Positions 38,916-51,811 are shown, counted from the stretch's first letter. The stretch: 64,000 nucleotides of DNA from Rutidosis leptorrhynchoides (GCF_046630445.1 NC_092341.1:219447501-219511500); one strand, 5' to 3'. Notes: generated by a model from the sequence alone, not told the origin. Translations and numbers: made by a program.

Positions 38916-40164
38916 TGTAACAACCCAACCCAATATACAATCGAACACGCATAAAATAAATTTTTTTTACAGGGGAGTGCGCCACGCGCACCACCTCAGG
39001 GTACGCGGCGCGCACAGGCCCACATTTAGTTCTGTCCGGTTTTATCAATTTTCAAATAAAGATCTCCCACTTCCCGACATATTTAGACAAAACGCTTTTC
39101 ACAACATGTTATAATGGTTAAAACTCACACGATTCAATAATAAAATGAGTTTTACAAAATGGGGCCCACATCGGCCGTTTTACGAGTTTCATACAAAATT
39201 TCGAGTTTCGACCACACTAGTTTAAATTCCAAACGACACTAAGAGCATGGTGTTTGGGGTTAAACTACCCAAATCTCGGTCAAACTCCAAAAGCTATCAC
39301 ATCCAAAAGCGTCCCCTATCAAACAACAAGCGGAAAATCTCTAATCCAACCGTACGCCCTTACCCTTATCAACGCTCGAGCCTATAAAAAGATAAACAAC
39401 GAGAGGGTAAGCAAAGCTTAGTGAATGCAATAATTATACATATAAATATATAATTTACTTACTTGCAAACACTTACAACACATCCGCATACATACTAGCA
39501 ACATAATTAGCATACCTTTATAATGTATAACGCTAAATCCTCGATAACATAAGCTAGTATAACAATATCATATAATGCAACAACACAATACGTTATGACA
39601 CAATACATAAGCATTGATGTTCACATCATCCATTAGTATTCGAATCCCAAGGCTAGCTCAACGAATGGTATCGTCAACATCGAACTTAATACCCATTCGT
39701 CCCAATAAATGTGGTATCGTCAACATCGAACTTAAACCCACATATGAGGTATCGTCAACATCGAACTTAAACCCTCATCGAATTTCACTACACTAGCGGT
39801 ATGGCTTCGTCAATATCGAACTTTAAATCCATACATGAGGTATCGTCAACATCGAACTTAAACCCTCATCAAAACGAACCAACAATATACTCTAGGTTAT
39901 GGTATCGTCAACATCGAACTTTAACCCATACCCCACAAGTAAATAACTCATATACATACATATATAATTATTCCACTCACCTCAACGATTTGGTGATGAT
40001 TTTATACTTTCGAATGCTTCAAAGCCGAGTACCTAATACAATAAGCACTCAATCAACAAACAAACTTGTTGGGCTAAACACCAACAATTCACTCAAGTGC
40101 ATTTAATGACTTAAATGCATTAAATGCCCCATTTTCACCAAAATCGCCCCTTAAGGGTCAAGAC
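38916..40164 (-). repeat. 5' LTR of B, first part (in window order)
   Basis: 1249 bp, up to the A2 insertion in its middle. Includes the second hairpin array. In hairpin 4 the loop has a C-to-T change but the stem is intact. The rest is 57290-58086. Confidence 0.93.
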
Positions 40165-43100
40165 TGTAGTGACCCGAACTTTTCCATGTTTATATATATA
40201 TTAAATGAAATTGTTATTTACATGATTAAGTGTTTCCAACATGTTAAGCAATCAAACTTGTTAAGACTTGATTAATTGAAATAGGTTTCATATAGACAAT
40301 TGACCACCCAAGTTGACCGGTGATTCACGAACGTTAAAACTTGTAAAAACTATACGATAACATATATATGGTTATATATATAGTTAACATGATTTTATTA
40401 TAAGTATGTATCTCATTAGGTATTTTAACAATGAGTTATATACATAAAGATGAGACTATTAATTTAAGAAACTCGAAAACGATATATATAACGATTATCG
40501 TTATAACAACGTCTTACTAGGTACATATGAATCATATTAAGATATTGATACACTTGGTTAATTATGTTAAATGATAAGTAAATATATTATTAAGTGTATT
40601 AACAATGAAATACAGATGTAAAAATAAGACTACTAACTTAATGATTTCGAAACGAGACATATATGTAACGATTATCGTTGTAACGACATTTAACTGTATA
40701 TATATCATACTAAGATATATTATATATCATAATATCATGATAATATAACAATTTAACATCTCATTTGTTATAATAAACAATGGGTTAACAACATTCAACA
40801 AGATCGTTAACCTAAAGGTTTCAAAACAACATTTACATGTAACGACTAACGATGACTTAACGACTCAGTTAAAATGTATATACATGTAGTGTTTTAATAT
40901 GTATTCATACACTTTTGAAAGACTTCAAGACACTTATCAAAATACTTCTACTTAACAAAAATGCTTACAATTACATCCTCGTTCAGTTTCAACAACAATT
41001 CTACTCGTATGCACCCGTATTCGTACTCGTACAATACACAGCTTTTAGATGTATGTACTATTGGTATATACACTCCAATGATCAGCTCTTAGCAGCCCAT
41101 GTGAGTCACCTAACACATCTGGGAACCATCATTTGGCAACTAGCATGAAATATCTCATAAAATTACAAAAATATGAGTAATCATTCATGACTTATTTACA
41201 TGAAAACAAAATTACATATCCTTTATATCTAATCCATACACCAACGACCAAAAACACCTACAAACACTTTCATTATTCAATTTTCTTCATCTAATTGATC
41301 TCTCTCAAGTTCTATCTTCAAGTTCTAAGTGTTCTACATAAATTCCAAAAGTTCTAGTTTCATAAAATCAAGAATACTTCCAAGATTGCAAGTTTACTTC
41401 CAAGTTTTCTAAATCCATTCCAAGTAATCATCCAAGATCAAGAAACCTTTGTTACTTACAGTAGGCTATCTTTCTAATACAAGGTAATAATCATATTCAA
41501 ACTTTAATTCAATTTCTATAACTATAACAATCTTATTTTGAGTGGAAATCTTACTTGAAATTGTTTTCGTGTCATGATTCTGCTTTAAGAACTTTCAAGC
41601 CATCCAAGGATCCTTTGAAGCTAGATATATTTTTCTCATTTCCAGTAGGTTTATCCAAGGAACTTGAGGTAGTAATGATGTTCATAACATCATTCGATTC
41701 ATACATATAAAGCTATCTTATTCGAAGGTTTAAACTTGTAATCGCTAGAACATAGTTTAGTTAATTCTAAACTTGTTCGCAAATAAAAAGTTAATCCTTA
41801 TAACTTGACTTTTAAAATCAACTAAAAACATGTTCTATATCTATATGATATGCTAACTTAATGATTTAAAACCTGAAAACACGAAAAACACCGTAAAATC
41901 GGATTTACGCCGTCGTAGTAACTCCGCGGGCTGTTTTGGGTTAGTTAATTAAAAACTATGATAAACTTTGATTTAAAAGTTGTTATTCTGGGAAAATAAT
42001 TTTTATTATGAACATGAAACTATATCCAAAAATTATGGTTAGACACTCTATATGTGAATGTTGGAGTTAGCTATACAGAGTTGAGGTTGATTCTAAAATA
42101 TATATAGTTTGAGTTGTGATCAATACTGAGATACGTATACACTGGGTCGTGGATTGATTCAAGATAATATTTATCGATTTATTTCTGTACATCTAACTGT
42201 GGACAACTAGTTGTAGGTTACTAACGAGGACAGCTGACTTAATAAACTTAAAACATCAAAATATATTAAAAGTGTTGTAAATATATTTTGAACATACTTT
42301 GATATATATGTATATATTGTTATAGGTTCGTGAATCAACCAGTGGCCAAGTCTTACTTCCCGACGAAGTAAAAATCTGTGAAAGTGAGTTATAGTCCCAC
42401 TTTTAAAATCTAATATTTTTGGGATGAGAATACATGCAGGTTTTATAAATGATTTACAAAATAGACACAAGTACGTGAAACTACATTCTATGGTTGAATT
42501 ATCGAAATCGAATATGCCCCTTTTTATTAAGTCTGGTAATCTAAGAATTAGGGAACAGACACCCTAATTGACGCGAATCCTAAAGATAGATCTATTGGGC
42601 CTAACAAACCCCATCCAAAGTACTGGATGCTTTAGTACTTCAAAATTTATATCATATCCGAAGGGTGTCCCGGAATGATGGGGATATTCTTATATATGCA
42701 TCTTGTTAATGTCGATTACCAGGTGTTCACCATATGAATGATTTTTATTTCTATGTATGGGATGTGTATTGAAATATGAAATCTTGTGGTCTATTGTTAC
42801 GATTTGATATATATAGGTTAAACCTATAACTCACCAACATTTTTGTTGACGTTTAAAGCATGTTGATTCTCAGGTGAATACTAAGAGCTTCCGCTGTTGC
42901 ATACTAAAATAAGGACAAGATTTGGAGTCCATGTTTGTATGATATTGTGTAAAAACTGCATTCAAGAAACTGATTTCGATGTAACATATTTGTATTGTAA
43001 ACCATTATGTAATGGTCTTGTGTAAACAGGATATTTTAGATTATCATTATTTGATAATCTACGTAAAGCTTTTTAAACCTTTATTTATGAAATAAAGGTT

Positions 43101-43217
43101 ATGGTTTGTTTTAAAAATGAATGCAGTCTTTGAAAAACATCTCATATAGAGGTCAAAACCTCGCAACTAAATCAATTAATATGGAACGTTTTTAATCAAT
43201 AAGAACGGGACATTTCA
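40165..43217 (+). repeat. 5' LTR of A2
   Basis: 3053 bp. CT-rich region around 41270-41340. Hairpin CAACA-TTTT-TGTTG at 42835-42848, then TTGATTCTCAGGTG. No credible coding region. Confidence 0.93.
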
Positions 43218-43219
43218 GT

Positions 43220-43231
43220 TGGTATCCGAGC
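43220..43231 (+). promoter_or_regulatory. Primer binding site of A2 (variant)
   Basis: TGGTATCCGAGC, with the same single change from the tRNA-iMet site as A1. Confidence 0.88.
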
Positions 43232-43426
43232 ATTGGTCTTAGAGAACCAGAAAATTTGCATTAGTGTGTCTTATTGAGTTTGTTAGGATGCATTAGTGAG
43301 TCTGGACTTCGACCGTGTTTTCTTTAAAAATGATTGCTTAACATTTTTGTTGGAAACTATATATTATTAACATGTATATATTATGTGATATATTAATCTC
43401 TTAACATATTTGATATTGTGTGATAG

Positions 43427-44029
43427 ATGTCTACCTCTAGCACAAATCTCATTGACTCACCTAATAATAACGAAGAGTTAAATATATATTGGACTGATTC
43501 ACAAGTTTCCGAAGAGGAACCGGAAGAAGAATCAGAACCGGAAGAAGAATCAGAACCGGAAGAGGAGGAACCAGAGGAGGAAATAGAACCGGTGGGGGAA
43601 ATAATAAAACGGTTAAGTAAAAGAAAATCCTCAACCAACCGACCAAGGTTAATTATGGTCAATGGTGTTTCCGCCAAGGAAGTAAAATATTGGGAGGATT
43701 ACCAATTCTCCGATGAATCGGATTCCGACGAGAATTCCGATGATGTTATAGAAATTACCCCAACTGAATTTAAAAAGGCAAAAGAAAATAATAAGGGAAA
43801 TGGCATAAAAATAGAGAAATCTAAATCCAACCCCGATGAACTTTATATGTATCGTCAACCCCCGAAGTCCTTAAGTTGTAACAATGACCCGGGAACCTCT
43901 AAACCACCAGGTTTTTCTAAACCGTTGTGGAAAACGATAGCTCATATTAGGGGAACATCATATATCCCTAGAAACTTGGCAAAACGAACCAAAACTGAAG
44001 AAGAAGAAGAAACGAGCGAGTCGGAATAA
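43427..44029 (+). CDS. Acidic low-complexity protein, first leader ORF of A2
   Basis: Intact 200-codon ORF, ATG at 43427, about 200 bases after the primer site; only very short upstream ORFs precede it. Same layout as the A1 copy: EEESEPEEE repeats, KRLSKRKSS basic patch, VSAKEVKYWEDYQFSDESD, lysine-rich middle, basic C-terminus with acidic tail. It differs in acidic repeat number and by scattered substitutions near the end (for example PLWKTIAHIRG against PMWKITARIRE). An open frame in two copies that have both otherwise decayed hints at selection, but two copies cannot prove it. Confidence 0.7.
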   Translation: MSTSSTNLIDSPNNNEELNIYWTDSQVSEEEPEEESEPEEESEPEEEEPEEEIEPVGEIIKRLSKRKSSTNRPRLIMVNGVSAKEVKYWEDYQFSDESDSDENSDDVIEITPTEFKKAKENNKGNGIKIEKSKSNPDELYMYRQPPKSLSCNNDPGTSKPPGFSKPLWKTIAHIRGTSYIPRNLAKRTKTEEEEETSESE

Positions 44030-44166
44030 GATAGTTGTATTCGTGTGGTGTAATATATGTAATATAGTGTGCTTATGCTTTATGATATATGTAAAAATTG
44101 TTTGTATTAATAAGTATTTTTTTTATGAATCTAACTCTTGTCTATTTTACAGTATAAAAACACAAA

Positions 44167-44849
44167 ATGGATAGACAACCCAATATTTTAAGAGACCTAC
44201 CCGGAGACATGATTGATGAAATCTTGTCTAGAGTCGGTCAGAATTCTTCGGCACAACTATTTACGGTGAAATCAGTTTGTAAGACATTCGAAGAACGTTC
44301 CAAGAATGTCTTGGTTTATAAGAGACTTTCGTTGAAAGATGGGGGATATCACATTGAGAAACCCATAAGTTACGATGTGTTTACTTTGACGCATATATTG
44401 CGGGGAACCCAAGTGCTATTTTACGCAACGGGTTAAGAAAATATTTTGACTCAATGTATCCGAACATAGGACTTCATGATTTAGAAAAAGCGGCTAACAT
44501 GCAACATAAAGAAGCATGCTATGCTTACGGGTTAGTAATGTTCTCTTCTCACCAAAGTGAGAAAAAGAACATCGGGCTACAACTATTAAATAAAACGTTC
44601 CCACAAGTGACGGAGTCGGTAATTGGGGTAAGAAATGAGGTTTTTAGGTTATTACGAGACTGTTGGTCATTACGTAACCCTCGTCCCTTTGACGAAGTTA
44701 CAACACGCTGTCTTATCAACAGCCATAACGGTTATGTTCCACAAGACCAAGGATGGGAAGTAGTCCTAGTAAAACCAGAATGCATGACTTGTTTCTGGAC
44801 GTATGAATTACGTTTCTTTATTGCCTTTGCTGAACGACTTGTGTACTAG
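44167..44849 (+). pseudogene. F-box ORF of A2, frameshifted by one base
   Basis: ATG at 44167, 137 bases after the acidic ORF. The F-box part (LPGDMIDEILSRVGQ) is intact, then one base is missing near 44332 compared with A1 (CGTTGAAAG for CGTTCGAAAG). The upstream frame ends at 44436 and the rest stays open to 44849, ending CMTCFWTYELRFFIAFAERLVY less a few changes. The last 131 codons differ from A1 at about nine residues. The single lesion suggests recent loss. Confidence 0.85.
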
Positions 44850-45190
44850 CTAGAATTATCTTCACAACTATCTTGTATCAAAGTTATTGTGTGCTATATT
44901 TCATGCTTTATGTAAAATAAGCGGTATTGTAAGTTTGTAAAATATTGTATAAAAGTTTGAACGCGAAATATTATTATAATCAGTTTTTCATATAGAATTG
45001 TAGTAGTTGAATTGTATATTAGCTACTAAGTATGAACTTAACGGGTAGGTACTACCCGAATTTAAACTTATAAAACACTAATATGAAGAAAAAGCTTTTA
45101 TAAATGAGTTCATATTATGCTACGAGATACTATTGACTACTCTTAATATTCTATATGATTAACTTGTTTCATTTGACTATTTTGAAGGAA
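44850..45190 (+). other. A2 leader spacer with PPT-like palindrome
   Basis: Non-coding. CGGGTAG-GTA-CTACCCG at 45042-45058, about 130 bases before gag, matching A1 534-550. Confidence 0.6.
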
Positions 45191-45238
45191 ATGGCACCGA
45201 CTACTCGACACACCTTGAATATGAGTGAAGAGGAATTT
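45191..45238 (+). pseudogene. gag: gag of A2, first 16 codons before insertion of C
   Basis: MAPTTRHTLNMSEEEF, then the aattt target and element C. The frame resumes at 54517 ([13 protein letters not shown]), exactly as in uninterrupted A1 gag. Confidence 0.9.
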
Positions 45239-47922
45239 TGAAAGGACCCGTCCTAATCCACCTGGACGAAGTCATCAACATTTGGTCCCATTAAGATGAT
45301 CGGCTCCAAGTAATGTCCTTATATTGAGCAAATGCACAGCGGAAGACTTAATTCGTACCTGAGAATAAACATGCTTTAAAGTGTCAACCAAAAGGTTGGT
45401 GAGTTCATAGGTTTATCATAACAATCATTTCAATATGTTAATAGACCACAAGATTTCATAATCATAAACATAATACACTCGCAAGTGTATGTAAAGCATT
45501 CTAAGTGGTTGAGCACTTGGTAACCATACTTAACATTTAATCAACGTCGCATATTCCCTTTATTATGAAATCTCACTACACCGTACCAAGTGTAGTCACC
45601 AAAACGAAGTACTGTGCAACCGTTGAATACTGGTCGTCCAGTCCGGTTGGGGTTGTCAGGCCCGATAGATCTATCAACAGGATTCGCGTTTACAATACCC
45701 ATGTAAATAGTAGTTACCAAGCTATAGGGAAATATGCCAGTGGTACAACTCAACGTAGAATATATTTTTAAGTACTTGTGTCTATTTTGTAATCATTTAT
45801 AAAAGCAGCGCATGTATTCTCAGCCCAAAAATATATATTGCAAAAGCAATTAAAAAGGGAGCAAATGAAACTCACTTTTGCCTTGAAGGTATTTAATTCG
45901 ACTTGGTCTCCGATAGATATCACGAACCTAACCATATATATAATCTATCAACATATTTTCTTTTTAAGTAATCGTTACATATATATATACTTTTAGTACT
46001 TTTAATATTTTCTTAGTCCGTAGTTAGCAGTCCGATGTTAGTGGTCCACAATTAGTTGCTTAAATAAAATAAATAAAGACCCCATCGTATTCGTATTGAA
46101 TAAAATTAATCTCGACCCATGGTACCATGTTGTCAAATGACGTGTTGCGTACATAAAGTACCGTGTTGTCAAATGACGTGTTGCGTACAATCATGAGGTC
46201 TTATGATTAATCTTCTCGTGTTGTTTACGGGTGGTCCTGAAATATATAAAATCAAATCATAAGTAATTATATATAAAATATCATATTAATTAGAAAAGAT
46301 AAGATTAATTTACTTTTTCTCCAAATATTTTCGTAGCTAAACTAGCTTCGGATACCCAATCTTGTTTTAGTCGTAGTTTCTTCATTACAACTCCGTTTTT
46401 GTTGGTTCAACTTGCCACTTCCTTGGATCGAGTCAAATTTTAAGAATACGAACTGAAAATACCTTAGTTTGTATTCGAAATCATAGGTTATAGGTCAAAC
46501 TTTGGTGAAACTTATGAAAGTGATCATTTTCCATCATAAAAACAACATTTAATGATCATTTTTCTAAAAATACCTACACTTTGAGTTAAACCATGAAATT
46601 TTTATGTGTTAACATATTCATAAGAAATATCATTTTTCCAGAACATAAACTTCCAATTCAAAGTTCAAGATGGTTTTTAATTATCCAACCCAAAACAGCC
46701 CCCGGTTGCACTCCGACGACGTAGATTCAGTTTTTAAGATGTTCTTTGTAAAACCAAGTTATATCTTGTTAGGTTAGCATATCATTATGATATATTATAG
46801 GTCATGAAGTGTTTTAAAAGTCAAGTTAGAAGGATCTATTTAGTTTGCGAACAAGTTTGAAATCATTCAAACTATGTTCTTGTTGTTAAAATTTTATACC
46901 ACAAAATAAGATAGCTATATGAATATGAATTGAATAAGATTATGAACAAGGTTACTACCTCAAGTTACTTGGACAAAGTTACTGCAAAAGATAAGAAATA
47001 ATCTTGGAATCAAAGAGTGGTGGAGTTAGATCAAAAGGTTGGAAGTAAACTTCTTCAAATGGGTGGTTATTTTGATATGTTCTTGAAAGAGTTTTCTTAT
47101 GGTGTTTAAGGCTTGTAATTGAAGCTAAATGATGGAGAAAATGCTTGGAGATGATCAAGTATGAAGTTAGGAGTATTTTGAGAGAGAAATGAGGGTGTAG
47201 GTATGAGAAAATGGAGTGAAGAAATGGTGTTCATTTATAAAAACGTTTTTAGTTTATAAAGAAAGAAAAGGATTCCTAATTTTGTTTTTTACTAATAATT
47301 TATAATACTTGACAAATTCTAGTTACCTCATATCTAGGGCAGTAATAATGTTGATTAGGATGTTGATTTGATGTGTATATACCAATAGTAAATACGTATA
47401 GAAGCTGGGTATGATACGGGTACATATACCCTAGATATACGTATAGAAATCTTGAGAAAACGGAACGAGAATTCAAATATAGCTATCTTTTGTGAATATA
47501 CTTATATTGTTTTATGTTAAAAAGTGATTAAATACATTATATATACGATACATGTATAAGCATTATAGATTATAAGTATATATATCAAAGAATGTTACGT
47601 ATAGTTATCGTTTTGAAAACTTAAGTTAGTAGTTTCAAAATATACTTATAACTCATTGTCATTAGTACATAATGAGATGTTAAACCATCCTTAGATCATG
47701 TTAAATATATATAAATACATATATATACACAAACGTATAATTATCGTATGTTATAGAGTTCGTGATATCATTGGTCATATTGGACGGTCAAACGTTGTGT
47801 AAAACTCTTTTCAAAAACACAAGTCTCAACAATTTGGATTGCTTATCATGTTGTTATGGTTTAATTTATGTAAATATTAATCTCATAAGTATAATTTGGT
47901 CGGAAAATTCTGGGTCATTACA
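45239..47922 (-). repeat. 3' LTR of C
   Basis: Sense TGTAATGACCC to GACGGGTCCTTTCA. Sense TATAAAT (47239-47233) followed by a CT-rich stretch is a plausible core promoter. Two 31-bp repeats at 46122-46152 and 46158-46188 each hold TGACGTGT. Hairpin CAACC-TTTT-GGTTG at 45385-45398. Confidence 0.93.
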
Positions 47923-47960
47923 GTACCTACCCGTTAAAGAAATTTCGTCCCCGAAATTTG
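47923..47960 (-). promoter_or_regulatory. Polypurine tract region of C
   Basis: Sense AAATTTCTTTAACGGGTAGG next to the LTR, with GGGGACGAAATTT just upstream. Confidence 0.8.
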
Positions 47961-48861
47961 ATAGAGGTTGTTATGGATAACAATAAGAAGGTTTTCATGA
48001 CAAATATAAGGTGATAATGGAGTTTTATCATCATTGAGTAATGTAGATAAAACGATTCGATTATGCGAAGAATACAAATGAGACTATCGTAAAAGAGTGA
48101 GATGAGTAAAATATATTCGTCTTAACCGATGACGTAGTTATGATTGATTTCTGGGATTTAAGGGATTTAAAGAGAATCTTACGTAATAAGATTTGGTTCT
48201 TTGGTGATTAAGGAAATCATGATCTTCGTTGATTATATGCAATAATCTGTTTCGATTGCTCTGTCGGATATTTCACTATAAATTCATCCCTTCGTTTCCT
48301 TATTTTCCACGACTCACACCTTCTATTCTTTCTCCCTTGATTCTTACTTTAAAGCATTCATCAATATGCTCCATCCAGTCCTGATTCTTGATATACTCCT
48401 AACTTTTATATCTGTCATTCTTCTTTTTCATCTACCACCAGAAGAATCTATTTACTTCTACTATACTCTTGTGTTTATAGTGTTTCTAATTCTCCCGTGT
48501 CTCTATATTGCTATCTGCATCAATATACACGGTTTGTAATTTCGGGGTTATTATCGAAGTTTATATTCTTCATTATTTTTCGGAGCTTCATGCTTTCGTT
48601 TTCTCTTCCCGACTTCGAGTCAAGCGAGTAATGGTCTGGAATTCGTAGATATGAAATTCAGAATGAACATAGCTAATGCTCTAAGAAGAAAATGGTAATA
48701 GGATGATTTTGATTTGTTAAATTACCAGAATACCCTGGAGAAGACCGAGTCATCCAGAAAAATATTCTCTTGATATGTTTAGAGATTAGATAGAATGTAA
48801 GAGTCATGTAAATGGCACATGATGACGGTACTGTGAATCATCATGCTTCATTAGAAACTCA

Positions 48862-48922
48862 GCATGACTTACTGTAATATAATGACGTTGATCAAGTGTC
48901 ATTATATTATACTAATCCATGC
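48862..48922 (-). other. Conserved 61-nt hairpin of C
   Basis: Same length and arms as in D (GCATG...TAATGAC and GTCATTA...CATGC). The second hairpin lies at about 48805-48845. Confidence 0.8.
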
Positions 48923-49016
48923 TTCAGTTACCAACACTACTTCAAAATATTCATATTTTAAACTCGAAGGTTTCAGAATTTAGAAACTAACACAGTTTTT
49001 TTTTATGTTGCAGATA

Positions 49017-49265
49017 TTACGGGGAGATAAATGATCTCAGATAAGAATAGATGTGAAAATATCGCCAGAAATATGGAGGATATTTATAATAGAACATACG
49101 AGAATATCTTAGAATTTCTAATATCAATGGATGATGAAGAAGATTTGTCTGTGAAGGTTTAGAATGAGAAATAAGATGTTTGCTAACGATTTCGGCAGGT
49201 ACAGAATCATTTGGATTCTTTGAAGGCAAACTTATTCGTTGTGATTTGTCCACGGCTTTCTTCAT
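49017..49265 (-). pseudogene. Relic ORF of C (MKKAVDKSQ...)
   Basis: 82 codons from ATG 49265: MKKAVDKSQRISLPSKNPND then SVPAEIVSKHLISHSKPSQT. The D counterpart (about 24190-24420) has stops. Conservation across two elements suggests a former protein segment; family unknown. The C-terminal third (FYYKYPPYFWRYFHIYSY) may be translated non-coding sequence. Confidence 0.4.
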
Positions 49266-49869
49266 AGTTTCACATAATCCGCTTTTCGGTACTAAATTTT
49301 CTATCGAGCGTTCCTAACACTCCTTTCTTTATCATCAAACTTTTGGATAGTAAGATCATCTACAACATGCTGCTTCTTCAGCATTTTCAAAGTTAACTGA
49401 TCTGGGTCATCGGTTATCAAACCGAGGTAGTTTCAGGAGAATTGTGTTTTTAGAATGATTAATCGCTGATGGTAATATTGTGGAATATAAAAGGTTCCCC
49501 AGCAACAATAAAGAGTACGCATATATATCGCGGTTACAATAAAGTTGTTTCGGATGAAAAGTCAGAGTTGACTTGCTGGAGCTGTGACAAAATTAGCTAC
49601 TTTGGAAAGGGATTGCAAAACGATCTTCGGTAATAACAATGTCAAAGGAACTAGAACAGATACGTGTCAAACGTTTACTCAGTTTCCGAGGGTTTTTCAG
49701 GTGCATAACTATATGCATCAATCTTTTCTTCCGTAGATGAAGTGCGGTTGGTTTATCCTCTCGATTGAGGTGTTTTTAAGAATCATGATAGATTTGAACT
49801 CTGATTGTAATCGTCGAGATACAATGAGGTTTAAGATGAAATCAAGTGGCAATCTTGAAGAAATGTTTA

Positions 49870-50330
49870 GTTTCATATGTTATAATCAATATTTTAATTT
49901 ATTTTAATTGTCCAATGTCATTAGTCCACAGTCGATAGTCCACAGTAACAGTCCAATAATTCATATATAGTTTAATATATAATATACGAATTAATTAATA
50001 CGTGTCGTGACCCGTATACCTCTCAGACTCGATCACAACTCAAACTATATATATTATTGTAGAATCAACCTCAACCCTGTATAGAGAACTCGATCATTAC
50101 TGCATATAGAGTGTCTATGGTGATTCCAAATAATATATATAGATGCGTCAATATGATATGTCAAAACATTGTATACGCGTCCCGATATTTAAAGTGCGTA
50201 AAATAATTACAGAAATTAAATGACGATAAATAAAAGTGCGATAATTAAATTGCGATAAATAAACTGCGATAAATAAAATGTAATCAGTTAGCTAGGAACA
50301 GTTAGCTGGAACAGTTAGCGTGGATTCTTA
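49870..50330 (-). other. Block in C interior resembling A-family LTR, plus short tandem repeats
   Basis: 50034-50190 matches A1 LTR 3487-3635: CACAACTCAAACTATATATA, AATCAACCTCAACC, TAGAGTGTCTATGG and AACATTGTATACG in the same order and orientation. It is followed by GCGATAAATAAA-type tandem repeats (about 50195-50280). Confidence 0.65.
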
Positions 50331-50572
50331 ACAAAATTTTTCATAGTTAATTTGTTTGTTTCTAACAGATTTTATTTTGTCATATGTTTTCTTCATATGC
50401 CACTTGTTGGATTCTGGGAAGTCAAAATTCAAATATGAAATTGAATGAAAATGGTTATTCTGCGGTGAACGGATACGTATATCGGTGGTTGTAAGTAGGA
50501 TAGTAAATGACTGTTGAATCAGCTTCGACGAATGTACAATGTAACTTATTAAGATGAAATCTAATTATTCCT

Positions 50573-50589
50573 CGGGTATTACCTACCCG
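50573..50589 (-). other. PPT-like palindrome inside C
   Basis: Sense CGGGTA-GGTAA-TACCCG after a T-rich run, as in D at 23316-23332. Confidence 0.65.
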
Positions 50590-50967
50590 TTAAAAAAAAT
50601 TTCACCATTAATATTTTGTATAAAAGAACTTTTAATTACAATCTTTATGAAAACATATATACATATATATTTTCTTCAGATGAAATCATGAATTTAATGA
50701 GTTAATATGATATTAATCTCATTTGCTTTTCGGTTTGAGCTAGAATAAGAAATCTCTAAAACTTTTTGAAACCACATATTCTTCGCAGAATATCAATGAA
50801 GTTATGGATCAATATTTCATCGTTCATTATTGTTGGTACTCCTTGGTATCTATGGTGCGTATGATGTTGATGTTTGTGGGACAGATTATGATGTCGAGAC
50901 GTGTGATGCGGATGTTGTTTGTTAGTGGTGATGATGGTATTGTTGATGTTATTGATGGTGGTGCTGA

Positions 50968-51414
50968 TTATGCTGCTGGTGCTGCTGCTGGAGTTTGCAA
51001 CCTTCGCACCATGTTCTCCAAAGCCGTCACGCGAGCGCGAAGTTCGTTAACTTCTGCTAGTACACCGGGATGATTGGCGGTTGAAGCAAGCGAATGAACA
51101 AGATTTGTAATATGGGATAGTATATAATCGTGACGAGATACTCTAGAAATGAGAGAGAAAATGGTGTTTCGAATAGGTTCGCCGGTAAGTGCTTCAGGTT
51201 CATCGCCAAGAGGGCAATTTGGTGGATGGAATGGATCACCTTCTTCTTGTCTCCAGTGATTTATTATATTACGAACTCATCCCCAATTCATCCAGAATAG
51301 ATGATGGGAAATTGGTTGATCCATTCCGGTGACGCTGCTTTCGGAGCCCGAATGGAAATCCATATCGGCATAACTGTCGAAATCTGAAGAATTCGAAATA
51401 GATGCGGAATCCAT
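50968..51414 (-). pseudogene. Accessory ORF of C (148 codons, one internal stop)
   Basis: ATG at 51414, final stop 50970-50968. Starts MDSASISNSSDFDSYADMDF, then HHLFWMNWG and a stop at codon 46 (D has Trp there). It continues WRQEEGDPFHPPNCPLGDEP and a coiled-coil-like EVNELRARVTALENMVRRLQ. Length is identical to the D ORF. Ser/Asp-rich N-terminus, predicted helical C-terminus. Function unknown; position (first ORF after the primer site) parallels the acidic ORF of family A. Confidence 0.6.
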
Positions 51415-51811
51415 CTTGTATAATGGGGAAAATGAATTTTTGGTATGGAATAGATTATAGGAGTTAGATTTGGTACTCTTCAATACATAATTTACATATG
51501 TATATATAATACCAAAATCCCGTAAATTATGGAAAATCTTTGAAAAGATATCAGTCAAAGTTTGCAATAACAGATATGCTAAGATAAGAATTCGTCTATA
51601 CACTATCAATGCAGTAAATGTAGTAAAACGTGTCTAGACTTATGAATGATAAGCAGGTAATTTCCTAAGGATGATAAGCAGATGATTTACGACTAGAAAT
51701 GATAAGCAAAACTTTTGACATGTAGACACGGTCAAAGTCCAGACTCATTAATGCATCCTAACAACTACTAGTTAGACACACTAATGCAAGACCTGGTTCG
51801 CTACGACCACT

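Noticed and set aside
45541-45771. Opposed ORFs repeated at 52128-52400
   Set aside because: They lie in both C LTRs and have no domain; repetition is due to the LTR pair.
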